A DNA stretch of 64,000 nt from Claveliimonas bilis (GTDB lineage Bacteria; Bacillota; Clostridia; Lachnospirales; Lachnospiraceae), in NCBI RefSeq assembly GCF_030296775.1, contig NZ_AP027742.1, forward strand, positions 1,612,001-1,676,000. The letters run 5' to 3'. The position numbers were made by a program, and so were the translations under genes. Under the pieces are notes generated by a model, which saw only the letters and a list, made by a program, of their open reading frames with translations, was not told the origin of the DNA and did no database searches. Shown here piece after piece: positions 31,997 to 42,103 of this stretch. The first letter of the stretch is position 1, and each line of letters starts with the position of its first letter.

Positions 31997-33970
31997 ATGA
32001 TGAAAAAGAGCATCACATGCGAATCGTTTCTTGACTATCAGTTTGTCAGTGATCCCCGTATTTCACCGGATGGGAAACACACTGCTTTCATTGTAAAGAA
32101 AGCAGATATTAAGGCGAATACATATCAGAGCAGCCTTTATCTGTTCAGTCATGAAACGAACGAGACAAAACAAATGACTTCTTTGGGCTCTGTAAACTCT
32201 TTTATCTGGGAGGACAATCAGACTATTTTATTTGCTTCTGTAAGAAGTGATAAGGTAAAGGAAGCCATAAAAAGCGGAGAGGAGATCATGAGTTTTCATA
32301 CGCTGGATATTACAGGGGGAGAGGCAAAAGAAAGCTTCATTCTTCCTGTAAAGGGAACGTCTCTCATCCCGGTCGGAGGGGACAATTATGCTGTGATCGC
32401 CTCCTTCGATAATGAAAGACCGGATGTGGAGGGATTAGACGAGAGCGAAAAAAAGAAGCGGCTTCTGGAATATAAAAACAGAGGATATGAACATATCAGA
32501 GAGGTTCCTTTTACCGTTAATGGAGGCGGATATATCAGCCGTATCAGGAACCGGCTCTATCTCTACAACAGAAAGACAGGAAAGATCGAGGCTTTGACAG
32601 ATCCCATGTTTAATGTGGCAGGAGTAAAGGCAGAACAGGGACGTATTCTGTATATCGGACAGAAATTTGAAGATGTCAAAAGCCTGAAAAACGGAGTCTA
32701 TCTCTATGATACAGCGGCGAAAAAAAGCAGCTGCCTGCTGGAGCCGGGGAGATATCTTATCAAGGGATTCGATCTGTATCAGGACAAGGCTGTCCTGAAT
32801 CTTACAGACGGTGAATCATATGGAAATGGACAGAATGGGGACTTTTATACCATTGATATTCAGACAAAGGAGCAGAAACTTCTCTTAAGCCATGAGCATC
32901 ACTGTGTAGGAAATACTGTGACTACAGATGTGAAGCTGGGAGGCGGGCAGACCATGAAAAAGGACGGAAAATATTTGTATTTTACGTCTACTGTGGATAT
33001 GGACTGCGTCATTGAACGGCTGGATATGGAGAGCGGGGAATGTCTGCGTATTACAGATAAAGGTTCCGTTGATTTCCTGGATGTGAAAGACGGGAAGCTG
33101 GTCTGTACTGCATTTACCGAAAGCCGCTTGGAAGAACTTTACGAGTGTAAGGACGGAAAACTTTGCCAGTTAACTCATCTCAATGATTTTGTTCAGGATG
33201 AGTATGATGTATGCACGCCGGAGTATATTGAAGTAAAGGGGAACGCTCCATGGGAGATCCAGGGATATGTGCTGAAACCGGCAGATTATGTTCCCGGTAA
33301 AAAGTATCCGGGCATCCTGGCAATGCACGGGGGTCCGAGACTTACTTATGGTCCGGTATTTATGCATCAAATGCAGATGTTTGCAAATGCAGGATATTTT
33401 GTATTTTTCTGCAATCCACGGGGATCAGAAGGAAGAGGAAATGAGTTCGGAGATATCAGACGCCGGTTTGGTGAGATAGATTATCAGGACTTTATGGAGT
33501 TTACAGACGGAGTGCTGAAAAAATATCCGGATATTGACGCCGGCCGTATCGGAGTAGAAGGCGGAAGCTATGGAGGATTTATGACAAACTGGATCATCGG
33601 GCATACGGATCGTTTCGCGGCGGCATGTTCCCAAAGATCGATCGCGAACTGGACATCTATGGAAGGATCCACTGATATCGGATATTATTTCTGCAAAGGA
33701 CAGACCGGAGCCTCTCATATGGAAGATCATGAGCTTCAGTGGAAACAATCGCCGCTTGCCAGCGCTGATAAGTGTACCACCCCCACCTTGTTTATCCATG
33801 GAGAAAAGGATTATCGCTGTTATATGGGAGAGGCATTCCAGATGTTTGCAGCGCTGAAGCTGCACGGATGTGATGCGAAACTATGTCTGTTTGAGGGTGA
33901 AAACCATGAGCTGTCCAGATCGGGAAGACCGAAACAGAGGCTGAAGAGGCTGGAAGAGATGAAGGCCTAG
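31997..33970 (+). CDS. S9-family prolyl-oligopeptidase-like peptidase, copy 1
   Basis: The 657-residue serine peptidase has an N-terminal beta-propeller with WD40-like repeats (SPDGKHTAFIVKK) and a C-terminal alpha/beta hydrolase. The catalytic triad is Ser524 in GGSYGGFM, Asp605 in HGEKDYR and His637 in ENHELSRSG. There is no signal peptide, so it is cytoplasmic and probably cleaves small or acylated peptides. A paralog with the same GGSYGG and NWIIGHTDRF block follows 43 bp later. Sites AAGGAGAAA and ATGATG give a start at 31997 or three bases on. Confidence 0.92.
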   Translation: MMKKSITCESFLDYQFVSDPRISPDGKHTAFIVKKADIKANTYQSSLYLFSHETNETKQMTSLGSVNSFIWEDNQTILFASVRSDKVKEAIKSGEEIMSFHTLDITGGEAKESFILPVKGTSLIPVGGDNYAVIASFDNERPDVEGLDESEKKKRLLEYKNRGYEHIREVPFTVNGGGYISRIRNRLYLYNRKTGKIEALTDPMFNVAGVKAEQGRILYIGQKFEDVKSLKNGVYLYDTAAKKSSCLLEPGRYLIKGFDLYQDKAVLNLTDGESYGNGQNGDFYTIDIQTKEQKLLLSHEHHCVGNTVTTDVKLGGGQTMKKDGKYLYFTSTVDMDCVIERLDMESGECLRITDKGSVDFLDVKDGKLVCTAFTESRLEELYECKDGKLCQLTHLNDFVQDEYDVCTPEYIEVKGNAPWEIQGYVLKPADYVPGKKYPGILAMHGGPRLTYGPVFMHQMQMFANAGYFVFFCNPRGSEGRGNEFGDIRRRFGEIDYQDFMEFTDGVLKKYPDIDAGRIGVEGGSYGGFMTNWIIGHTDRFAAACSQRSIANWTSMEGSTDIGYYFCKGQTGASHMEDHELQWKQSPLASADKCTTPTLFIHGEKDYRCYMGEAFQMFAALKLHGCDAKLCLFEGENHELSRSGRPKQRLKRLEEMKA

Positions 33971-34013
33971 TTTGATAAATATCTAATGAAAACAGATAAG
34001 GAGGTGTAGGAAT

Positions 34014-35969
34014 ATGGAAAAGAGAAAAATAGAACCCAATGATCTGTATGAATTTCCGCTGCCCTATGATGTCACCTGCTCACCGGATGGAAAATATGCC
34101 GCTTATCTGTTTGCATTTCTGAACAAAGAAAAAGATTGTTGTGAGTCAGAACTTAGGGTACTGTGCCTGGAGACAGGAGAAGAGAAAGTCCTGACTGCCA
34201 CAAGAGATGTGGGTGCCTATAAATGGATTTCTTCAACGGAGATCATATTTTCTTCCAGGCGTTCCAACCCGGCGCCGGGAAGCACAGATTTCTACATCCT
34301 TTCTCTGGAAGGAGGAGAGGCGAAAAAAGTCCTGTCTATTCCGAGAGTATGTACAGTGCCGGAACAGTTAAAAGAAAAAGAATGGCTGATCCTGTTTAAA
34401 GCTCCGACAGATCCGTCTGAAAAGACCGCAGACCGTGCGGAGGAAGGGAAAGATTACTGGACCTTTACGGATAAGCCGTTTATCCGGGACGGAGAGCCGC
34501 TTGGACAGCGCCGGAGAATGCAGGCAGCAATCTACTTAGAGGAAACAAAAGAGATCCGCAGGATCAGTGAGAAATATTTTGAAGTGCGGGGCTGTACGAC
34601 AACAGAAGACCGCCAGAAGATTCTCTATTTTGGAAGGAACTATGAGGATAGTGAGCCTATGTTTGACACTCTGGTGGAGTACGATGTGGCGGAAGGAAAG
34701 AACAAAACCCTGATAGAGGGAGGCAAACTTCAGATCAGTCTTGCAAAATATGTGGGAGAGAAGGTTATTCTGCTTCAGGCATCTCAACTGAAAAGTTCAG
34801 CGACGGAAAATCATGACCTGTATCTTTATCACAGAGACACAGGGGAATTGGAGCTGATGGCAAAACCGGATGGAATGTTTACGACAATGCTGGATGTGGA
34901 TTCTGTAAAGACCGGAGGACAGGGCGTGAAGGTCAGCGGCGACTGTCTGATCGGAGCAGTTATCCGCGGATGCAGAACAGTATTTGATGAGGTCAATGTG
35001 ACAACAAAAACCATCCGTACCATTGCATCTGTAGACGCATTTATGTCACTGGATGTATTTGGAGATAAAATCTATACTTTTGCCCTGGAAAACTATCAGC
35101 TGACAGAGCTCTACCGGATTGACAGGAAGAGCGGCCAAAAAGAGAAGCTGACAGATTTTTCCTCCGACTATATGGGAACGCATAAAGTTTCCCTGCCTGA
35201 GAAACTGACCTTTTTTGCATCAAACGGAGAAGAAGTGGACGGCTTTGTTATCCCTCCTGTGGATGAGGATAAAACAAAAAAATATCCGGCTGTACTGCTG
35301 ATCCATGGGGGCCCGAAGTGGGCGTACGGTTCTATGTTTACCCATCTGAAGCAATGTCTTGCGGCCAGGGGGATGTATGTTATCTACTGTAATCCTCATG
35401 GCGGAGATGGAAAAGGGAATTCGTTTCTGGAGATGGTGGATCGCTGGGGATGTGAAGATTATGATCAGATCATGGAATTTACAGATGAGTGTATCCGCCT
35501 CTATCCGGGAATTGATGAGAATCGTCTGGGAGTGACAGGAGGAAGTTATGGCGGATACATGACGAACTGGATCATCGGTCATACAGATCGTTTTAAGGCG
35601 GCTGTGACTCAGAGGGGAATCTGTAATCTGACGACAGAGGGGCTTATCAGTGATTTCGGAGACAGAGTAATGAAACAATCCTCCGGAGACAAGACGCCCT
35701 GGAATAAGGAGGAAGCTCTCTGGGATCATTCTCCTTTAAAGTATGTGAAAAATGTTAAGACTCCAACATTGATCATGCACAGCGACCGGGATTACCGTTG
35801 TCCTGAAATAGAAGCATTTCAGATGTTCACGGCGCTCAAGCAGACGGGAGTGGACACAGAGATGATCCTGTTTCACGGGGATTCTCACGGACTGTCAAGA
35901 AATGGGAAACCGTCTCACCGCATTGTCAGGATCAATGCGATCATAGACTGGATGGGAAAATACTTATAG
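34014..35969 (+). CDS. S9-family prolyl-oligopeptidase-like peptidase, copy 2
   Basis: The 651-residue paralog of the preceding gene has an N-terminal propeller (CSPDGKYAAYLF) and hydrolase triad Ser511 (GGSYGGYM), Asp593 (HSDRDYR) and His625 (GDSHGLSRNG). The two diverge strongly in the propeller, where substrate entry is controlled, so they may differ in specificity. The ribosome site AAGGAGGTGTAGGAAT is strong. It is followed 21 bp later by a membrane protein, consistent with uptake plus hydrolysis. Confidence 0.92.
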   Translation: MEKRKIEPNDLYEFPLPYDVTCSPDGKYAAYLFAFLNKEKDCCESELRVLCLETGEEKVLTATRDVGAYKWISSTEIIFSSRRSNPAPGSTDFYILSLEGGEAKKVLSIPRVCTVPEQLKEKEWLILFKAPTDPSEKTADRAEEGKDYWTFTDKPFIRDGEPLGQRRRMQAAIYLEETKEIRRISEKYFEVRGCTTTEDRQKILYFGRNYEDSEPMFDTLVEYDVAEGKNKTLIEGGKLQISLAKYVGEKVILLQASQLKSSATENHDLYLYHRDTGELELMAKPDGMFTTMLDVDSVKTGGQGVKVSGDCLIGAVIRGCRTVFDEVNVTTKTIRTIASVDAFMSLDVFGDKIYTFALENYQLTELYRIDRKSGQKEKLTDFSSDYMGTHKVSLPEKLTFFASNGEEVDGFVIPPVDEDKTKKYPAVLLIHGGPKWAYGSMFTHLKQCLAARGMYVIYCNPHGGDGKGNSFLEMVDRWGCEDYDQIMEFTDECIRLYPGIDENRLGVTGGSYGGYMTNWIIGHTDRFKAAVTQRGICNLTTEGLISDFGDRVMKQSSGDKTPWNKEEALWDHSPLKYVKNVKTPTLIMHSDRDYRCPEIEAFQMFTALKQTGVDTEMILFHGDSHGLSRNGKPSHRIVRINAIIDWMGKYL

Positions 35970-35990
35970 AGAAAGAGAAGGTGTAAAGTT

Positions 35991-37055
35991 ATGGGAGATA
36001 TGTTATTATGGTTTAGCGTTGTGCTTATATTATTTGCAGTAGGTGATCTCATTGCCAATCTCACCAAGGCAAAAATTTCGGCAGTGTTTGTTACTTTGTT
36101 GCTGTTTTTGATCCTCTTTGTGACAAAGGTAATCCCGTCCGACATTATTGATCGGGCAGGTATGACAGATGCAGCCAGCTGGAGTGTTCCGATGATCATG
36201 TTCAGTATGGGAACAATGCTTAATATCAGACAGTTTATAGATGAATGGCGTACAGTGTTGACTGCCTGGCTTGGAATCGCGGCAGTTATTATCCTTGTTC
36301 CGGTGTTGATTCCATTTATCGGAAAAGCTACTGTGCTGGCAAGTATTCCGGTCATTAACGGAGCGCTTCCGGCAACAACAATTATGACGCAGGCTGCAAT
36401 GGAAAAAGGATTGACTCTGGCAGCGGCAGAGGTAGGAAGCAAAAAGACAGAAAAGGCAGAGCAAACAGAGAAAAAATCTTTTGTAAAGCTTGCGGAAAAA
36501 TATGACAAATACTATGGAACAAATGTATGTATCTTTTTGACAGCATTCTTTGCTTTTGTGGGCTATAAGTTGTCAGAAATCATCCATGTAAATTACTCTA
36601 TCGTGTGCCTTGTTATAGGTGTTATTGTGACAGCGCTCGGCATTGTACCAAAAGATATTCTGGAAAAAGGAAAACTGAAAGGGTTCATTAACATGGTTGT
36701 ATTTGCAGCGGTTATCCCATCGCTGGCGTCCATATCCCTTACAGACCTGATCAGTCTGATCGTCCCGGTTGTTGCCATGTTTGCCGTATCTATCGTGGCG
36801 GTTTTCATTATGATGAAAATTCTTCCCGGATGGAAGATCATCGGCTCCAAACCACTGGCTTTCGGTGTGGGATTTTGCCAGATGCTGGGATTCCCGACTA
36901 CCTACCTTATCTCCAATGAAGTGTGCAATGCAGTAGGAGAGACTGAGGAAGAAAGAGCTTACCTGATGTCAAAGATCATGCCGAAACTGGTAGTAGGCGG
37001 ACTGGCATGTCTCGTATCTGTACTGGTAGCCGGCGTAATGGCACCTATGCTGTAA
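35991..37055 (+). CDS. Multi-pass membrane transporter-like protein of unrecognised family
   Basis: The 354 residues hold about ten hydrophobic segments with a charged cytoplasmic loop near 145-180 (KKTEKAEQTEKKS). Two short conserved-looking loops, PVINGALPATTIM in the first half and GFCQMLGFPTTYLISNE in the second, resemble re-entrant loops of two-fold-repeat secondary carriers such as GltS-like symporters. No family is assigned. Its place behind two peptidases suggests import of a peptide or amino-acid derivative. Confidence 0.7.
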   Translation: MGDMLLWFSVVLILFAVGDLIANLTKAKISAVFVTLLLFLILFVTKVIPSDIIDRAGMTDAASWSVPMIMFSMGTMLNIRQFIDEWRTVLTAWLGIAAVIILVPVLIPFIGKATVLASIPVINGALPATTIMTQAAMEKGLTLAAAEVGSKKTEKAEQTEKKSFVKLAEKYDKYYGTNVCIFLTAFFAFVGYKLSEIIHVNYSIVCLVIGVIVTALGIVPKDILEKGKLKGFINMVVFAAVIPSLASISLTDLISLIVPVVAMFAVSIVAVFIMMKILPGWKIIGSKPLAFGVGFCQMLGFPTTYLISNEVCNAVGETEEERAYLMSKIMPKLVVGGLACLVSVLVAGVMAPML

Positions 37056-37081
37056 TATAAAGAAAGAAAAAGTAAAAGCAG

Positions 37082-37126
37082 ATCCTGCATTTCCACGGCT
37101 TGAACCTGGAATGCAGGATTTTTTTG
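37082..37126 (+). terminator. Rho-independent terminator
   Basis: ATCCTGCATTTCCA and TGGAATGCAGGAT form a long stem with one bulged base, followed by TTTTTTT. It ends the peptidase-transporter operon. Confidence 0.9.
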
Positions 37127-37135
37127 AAAAAAAGA

Positions 37136-37163
37136 TTGCAATTTATATGCAACTATGTATAAT
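37136..37163 (+). promoter_or_regulatory. Promoter with overlapping inverted repeat for the cupin regulator
   Basis: TTGCAA (37136-37141), 16-bp spacer and TATAAT (37158-37163). TTGCA and TGCAA form an inverted repeat between the boxes, so a repressor, possibly the encoded regulator itself, could block it. Confidence 0.5.
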
Positions 37164-37222
37164 AGGATTTGTTCGGTAATTTTTAACCAAAAGTATAGTA
37201 TTAGAAAACAGGAGGCGTCAAC

Positions 37223-37756
37223 GTGGATATCGGAAAGAAAATAAAGGAGCTTCGCCTGCAGAACGATCTGACATTAGGCGATCTTGCATCCAGAAGTGAA
37301 CTGACCAAGGGCTTTTTGTCGCAGGTGGAGAGAAATCTCACTACACCGAGCATAGCGACACTGGAGGATATCCTGGAGGCTCTTGGAAGCAATCTGTCCG
37401 ACTTCTTTCATGAGGAGGAAGAAAAGAAGATTGTATTTCAGACCCAGGATTTTTTTGTGGATGAACAGGAGGACTGCACCATTGAATGGATCGTTCCCAA
37501 TGCACAGAAAAATCAGATGGAACCGATCATCCTGACACTGCATCCCAGAAAAAAGAGCCAGATCATGTCAGCTTATCAGGGACAGGAATTTGGCTATGTA
37601 TTAAAGGGGAATGTGACGATCGTACAGGGCAGTAAAAAGTACAAAGTGAAGGCAAAGGAAACATTTTATATGGACGGATCCAAAAGCCATTACCTGTATA
37701 ATCACGGAAACAGTGACGCCAAGATCCTTTGGATCACAACACCGCCAATGTTTTAA
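37223..37756 (+). CDS. XRE-family regulator with C-terminal cupin domain
   Basis: The 177-residue protein has an HTH_3 domain at residues 5-60 ([23 protein letters not shown]) and a cupin at residues 100-175 ([28 protein letters not shown]). The layout is typical of polyamine or amino-acid regulators such as PuuR. The GTG start follows GGAGGCGTCAAC. It lies 14 bp before potA, so it probably controls the polyamine transporter. Confidence 0.88.
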   Translation: MDIGKKIKELRLQNDLTLGDLASRSELTKGFLSQVERNLTTPSIATLEDILEALGSNLSDFFHEEEEKKIVFQTQDFFVDEQEDCTIEWIVPNAQKNQMEPIILTLHPRKKSQIMSAYQGQEFGYVLKGNVTIVQGSKKYKVKAKETFYMDGSKSHYLYNHGNSDAKILWITTPPMF

Positions 37757-37770
37757 GGAGGAGAGGAAAG

Positions 37771-39348
37771 ATGGAAGAGAAGAAGCTGATAGAGTTTCGG
37801 GATATTGTAAAAAACTTTGACGGACAGATTGTTTTGAAGGGGATCAATCTGGACATTTATGAGAATGAATTTGTAACGCTGCTTGGTCCAAGCGGCTGCG
37901 GGAAGACGACACTTCTGCGCATTTTGGGAGGGTTTCTGGACGCTGACGAGGGAAAGGTCATTTTTGATGGAGAGGAGATCAGTAAAAAGCCTCCCTATGA
38001 GAGAGAATTGAATACAGTGTTTCAGAAATATGCGCTTTTTCCCCATTTAAGTGTATATGAAAATATTGCGTTCGGACTGAAGATCAAGAAAATGAGCAAG
38101 GATGTCATTGAGCAGAAAGTCATGAAAATGTTAAAACTGATCGGTCTGGAAGGATTTGAAGATAAAAACACCATGCTGCTCTCCGGAGGACAGCAGCAGA
38201 GAGTTGCCATAGCAAGAGCGCTGGTAAATGAGCCGAAAGTACTCCTTCTGGATGAGCCTCTTGCAGCGCTGGATCTGAAGCTTCGAAAAGAGATGCAGTA
38301 CGAACTGAAGAGGATCCAGCAGGAAGTCGGGATTACCTTTATCTTTGTTACCCACGATCAGGAGGAGGCACTTACCATGTCTGACAAGATCGTGGTTATG
38401 AAAAACGGAGAGATCCAGCAGGTGGGAACGCCGCAGGATATCTATAATGAGCCGGCCAACCGGTTCGTGGCAAATTTCATCGGAGAGAGCAACATCATTC
38501 CGGCTGTGATGCTTGAGGATTATAAGGTGCGCTTTGACGATATTACCTTCGACTGCGTAGATTTCGGATTTAAGGAAAACGAGCCGGTGGATGTGGTGAT
38601 CCGTCCGGAAGATATTGATATTGTGGATGTTGAAAAGGGCAAAATGACAGGAGAAGTATTGAGCGTCCTGTTCAAGGGAGTTCACTATGAAATTATGGTG
38701 GAAACTGTGCCTGGTACCAGTGTGACAGTCAACATGCGTGTGATCCGCAATCAGGATGTGACAAGTGCGGACGGAAAGGAAAAGATCAGCGCCAACAATT
38801 TCTATGTGGATATTGATGATGTGGAAGATCTGGACGACAAGGAGATCATTGCCCTTTCCAACGCACAGGCGTGGGATCCGGAAAGCGATGAGTTTATCTC
38901 CATTGCAAAAGTAGAATATGAGCTGTCACGGGAGGAAGGGCAGTATCCTGTCAAATTTACAACCTCAAATGGAACCAGTATTGAGCGTACCATCTTTGTA
39001 GTAGACCAGCCTTTCGTAAAAAATGAAAAAGCAAATGAGGCGGTCATGGCATTTAACTTCTTCAAGACAGTGGATGAGATCACAGAGTCCCAGGCTCTTG
39101 ATACCGACCTTAAGACATGGGCCGGGGCACAGGGATGGAAATTAAGTGATGAAGACCAGAGCGTTGACATCAGTGTTGACTATGATTTTGAACCGGAGGA
39201 TGTAAAAGAGGGAGTATACCAGATCACATTCTCCACAACAGGACGGGAACTGAAGATCCATACTACTGACTACTCGGAAGAGGGACAGGAGGTAGGTCTT
39301 ACCTTTTTCCCGGAAGATATTCATGTTATGTCCAGGGGGGTATATTAA
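37771..39348 (+). CDS. potA: Spermidine/putrescine ABC transporter ATPase with large TOBE insertion
   Basis: The 525 residues exceed the usual 350-380. The ATPase part is standard: Walker [10 protein letters not shown] (39-47), signature LSGGQQQR (137-144), Walker B VLLLDEP, switch VTHDQEEA. The TOBE domain starts near 240 ([23 protein letters not shown]), and its usual last strands ([26 protein letters not shown]) come only at 495-520. In between is an insert of about 165 residues with Ig-like strands ([19 protein letters not shown] and [12 protein letters not shown]). The frame is continuous. The start at 37771 has AAGGAGGAGAGG. Confidence 0.92.
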   Translation: MEEKKLIEFRDIVKNFDGQIVLKGINLDIYENEFVTLLGPSGCGKTTLLRILGGFLDADEGKVIFDGEEISKKPPYERELNTVFQKYALFPHLSVYENIAFGLKIKKMSKDVIEQKVMKMLKLIGLEGFEDKNTMLLSGGQQQRVAIARALVNEPKVLLLDEPLAALDLKLRKEMQYELKRIQQEVGITFIFVTHDQEEALTMSDKIVVMKNGEIQQVGTPQDIYNEPANRFVANFIGESNIIPAVMLEDYKVRFDDITFDCVDFGFKENEPVDVVIRPEDIDIVDVEKGKMTGEVLSVLFKGVHYEIMVETVPGTSVTVNMRVIRNQDVTSADGKEKISANNFYVDIDDVEDLDDKEIIALSNAQAWDPESDEFISIAKVEYELSREEGQYPVKFTTSNGTSIERTIFVVDQPFVKNEKANEAVMAFNFFKTVDEITESQALDTDLKTWAGAQGWKLSDEDQSVDISVDYDFEPEDVKEGVYQITFSTTGRELKIHTTDYSEEGQEVGLTFFPEDIHVMSRGVY

Positions 39349-40191
39349 ATGAAAAGATTTTCACAGTTGGCAGTGCCATATATTATATGGGCGGCGCTTA
39401 TGCTGGTGCTTCCCATGGCATTGATCGCCGTGTACTCCTTTATGGAGCAGGGAAACAGTATTATATCCTTTTCCTTTACATTGGATCACTACATCAAATT
39501 TTTTACAGATAAGGATTTCCTGCTGATCCTGTGGCGTTCAATCTTTATTGCTTTGAAAACAACAGTTATCTGTCTGATCCTGGGCTATCCTGTAGCATAT
39601 TTTATTGCCAGAAGCCGGGAAAAGGTGCAGAATATCCTGATTCTGTGCGTGACGATCCCCATGTGGATCAACATGCTTGTCCGTACCTATGCGTGGATCG
39701 GACTTTTGAGTGAAGGGGGACTTGTGCAGAGATTCCTTGGCCTGTTCGGTCTTGGCAATACTGAGCTTTTATATACGGAAGGATCTGTCCTTCTTGGTAT
39801 GGTCTATAACTTTCTGCCCTTTATGGTTCTGCAGATCCAGACCTCTTTAAGCAAAATGGATCACTCTCTTCTGGAAGCCAGTGCAGATCTGGGAGCCGGC
39901 CCTGTCCAGACATTCGGGCGGGTAACGCTGCCGTTGTCCCTTCCGGGAGTGATCAACGGGATTACCCTCGTATTTCTTCCGGCAGTCAGCTCATTCTTTA
40001 TCCCGAAACTTTTGGGAGGAGGGCAGTATTTCCTGATCGGAAATATGATTGAAAACCAGTTTATCACTGTAGGTGAATGGAATTTCGGAAGCGCCATTTC
40101 TATGATCATGGCAGTTATTATGATGCTGCTGATGATGGCAGTGCGCAAAATAGAGATCCATAACCAGGGAGGAAAGGGGGAGAGAGTATGA
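39349..40191 (+). CDS. potB: Spermidine/putrescine ABC transporter permease
   Basis: The 280-residue inner-membrane permease has six predicted helices. The ATPase-contacting loop contains SADLGAGPVQTFGRVTLPLSLPG-type residues near 185-205. The ATG follows the potA stop without a gap, and its own stop overlaps the next start by 4 bp, so the three genes are translationally linked. Confidence 0.93.
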   Translation: MKRFSQLAVPYIIWAALMLVLPMALIAVYSFMEQGNSIISFSFTLDHYIKFFTDKDFLLILWRSIFIALKTTVICLILGYPVAYFIARSREKVQNILILCVTIPMWINMLVRTYAWIGLLSEGGLVQRFLGLFGLGNTELLYTEGSVLLGMVYNFLPFMVLQIQTSLSKMDHSLLEASADLGAGPVQTFGRVTLPLSLPGVINGITLVFLPAVSSFFIPKLLGGGQYFLIGNMIENQFITVGEWNFGSAISMIMAVIMMLLMMAVRKIEIHNQGGKGERV

Positions 40192-42080
40192 AAAAAGGAA
40201 AACGCCCTTTTGGCAAGGTGCTCATGATCCTGACGATCATCTTTTTTTACCTGCCTATTGTGTACATGGTGATCTTTTCCTTTAATGATGGAAAGTCACT
40301 GACAAGCTTTACAGGATTCTCTCTTCGCTGGTACAAACATATGCTGGAATCACAGGATATGATGACAGCGCTTTATACTACTTTCAGCGTGGCGCTGATC
40401 GCAACTTTTGTTTCCACGGTAGTAGGAACGATTGCAGCGATCGGGCTAAGTAAGGCAAAGAAAATTGTCCGGGATGTGATGGAGCAGGTCAACAATCTGC
40501 CGATGATGAATCCGGAAATTGTGACTGCTATAGGATTTATGCTCTTATTTATTACTTTTAAAATAGAAAAAGGCTACATGACTATGCTGCTTGCCCATAT
40601 CGCGTTCTGCATTCCCTATGTTATGCTGTCTGTTATGCCTAAGATCCGCTCCCTGGATCCCAATCTGGCGGATGCGGCTATGGATCTTGGGGCAACGCCC
40701 TGGAAGGCGCTGACGAAAGTTATTGTTCCACAGATTACGCCGGGTATTGTTTCAGGAGCACTGATCGCATTCACCATGTCAGTGGATGATTTCATTATCT
40801 CCTATTTCGTAACCGGAAGAGGGGTAAAGAACTTAAGTATTGTTGTGTACACTATGAGTAAACGTGTGAATCCAAGTATTAACGCAGTGTCCACCCTCGT
40901 AGTTGTGATCATTACAATTGCCCTTCTTATTATCAATATTGCTCCTTTGCTTGCGGCAAAACGAAGCAGCAAGGATGTAATAGGCAAGAGAAGAAGGATC
41001 CTTCCGGCGGCGCTGGTATGCATGGCGCTTATTATAGGAATATTTGCTGTTAATATGCGGGGAACAGGCACCGCAAGACCGTTTGAAGGACAGACTCTTC
41101 ATATCTACAATTGGGGAGAATATACAGGAGAAAATATTATCGGTGATTTTGAAGAGGAGACCGGGGCTACCGTCGTTATGGAGAATTTTGATTCCAACGA
41201 GCAGATGTATATTAAGGTGGCAAATGGGGAATCCTATGATATTTTAGTTCCAAGCGATTACATGATACAAAGGCTGATCGAGGAAGACTATCTGCAGAAA
41301 CTGGACAAATCCAAACTGGACTGCTTTGACAAACTTTCCGATGCGGTGCTGGGTCTGCCTTATGATCCTGATAACGACTATTCCGTACCTTATTTCTGGG
41401 GAACGGTGGGTATTGTATATGATAAAACAAAGGTGGATCTGGAAGATCTGGAACGGGAAGGATTTAATATTTTCCTGGATGAGAAATACAAAGGAGACGT
41501 ATATTTGTATGATTCTGAACGAGACTCCTTTATGATGGCGCTGAAAGCTCTCGGATATTCCATGAACACAGAAAATGGGGCAGAGCTTCAGGAGGCCTAT
41601 GACTGGCTGGTACAGTGTGTGGAGACAATGGATACGGAGATCGTGACAGACGAGATCATTGACAATATGGCTCAGGGAAGAAAGGCGTTGGGCCTCATTT
41701 ATTCCGGTGACGCATCCTATGTCATGGCAGAAAATGAAAATATGGGTTACTATATGCCGGAATCAGGTACGAACCTGTGGTCAGACGCGATGGTTATTCC
41801 GAAGAACGCCAAAAACCCGGAACTCGCCCATGCATTTATTAATTATGCAAGCGACTATGACGGAGCATATGACAACTCCAGCTATGTCGGCTATACGTCG
41901 GCTAACCAGGAGGTTATGGATGTGCTTTCAGGAGAAGGCGGAGACTATGAGGGAATCAATGCCTACATTCCTCGGACAGATAATGAAAATGATGAAGTTT
42001 TCGTGTATAATGAAGATACAAAGAAAATCATCAGTGATCTGTGGAGCCGTGTAAAGATTGCAGCAAGCAACGCAGGTTAG
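40188..42080 (+). CDS. potCD: PotC permease fused to PotD substrate-binding protein
   Basis: The 630 residues join two usual proteins. Residues 1-260 are the PotC permease, with the ATPase contact loop DAAMDLGATPWKALTKV at 162-178. A further membrane helix at 271-288 (ILPAALVCMALIIGIFAV) leads outside to residues 300-630, a PotD-like binding protein (LHIYNWGEYTGENI, NLWSDAMVIPKNAKNPELA). The fusion tethers the binding protein to the pore and is also seen in other clostridia. No lipobox exists because the anchor is the extra helix. Confidence 0.93.
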   Translation: MKKGKRPFGKVLMILTIIFFYLPIVYMVIFSFNDGKSLTSFTGFSLRWYKHMLESQDMMTALYTTFSVALIATFVSTVVGTIAAIGLSKAKKIVRDVMEQVNNLPMMNPEIVTAIGFMLLFITFKIEKGYMTMLLAHIAFCIPYVMLSVMPKIRSLDPNLADAAMDLGATPWKALTKVIVPQITPGIVSGALIAFTMSVDDFIISYFVTGRGVKNLSIVVYTMSKRVNPSINAVSTLVVVIITIALLIINIAPLLAAKRSSKDVIGKRRRILPAALVCMALIIGIFAVNMRGTGTARPFEGQTLHIYNWGEYTGENIIGDFEEETGATVVMENFDSNEQMYIKVANGESYDILVPSDYMIQRLIEEDYLQKLDKSKLDCFDKLSDAVLGLPYDPDNDYSVPYFWGTVGIVYDKTKVDLEDLEREGFNIFLDEKYKGDVYLYDSERDSFMMALKALGYSMNTENGAELQEAYDWLVQCVETMDTEIVTDEIIDNMAQGRKALGLIYSGDASYVMAENENMGYYMPESGTNLWSDAMVIPKNAKNPELAHAFINYASDYDGAYDNSSYVGYTSANQEVMDVLSGEGGDYEGINAYIPRTDNENDEVFVYNEDTKKIISDLWSRVKIAASNAG

Positions 42081-42103
42081 GAAAGAGAGGAGCAAAAAGC
42101 AGT

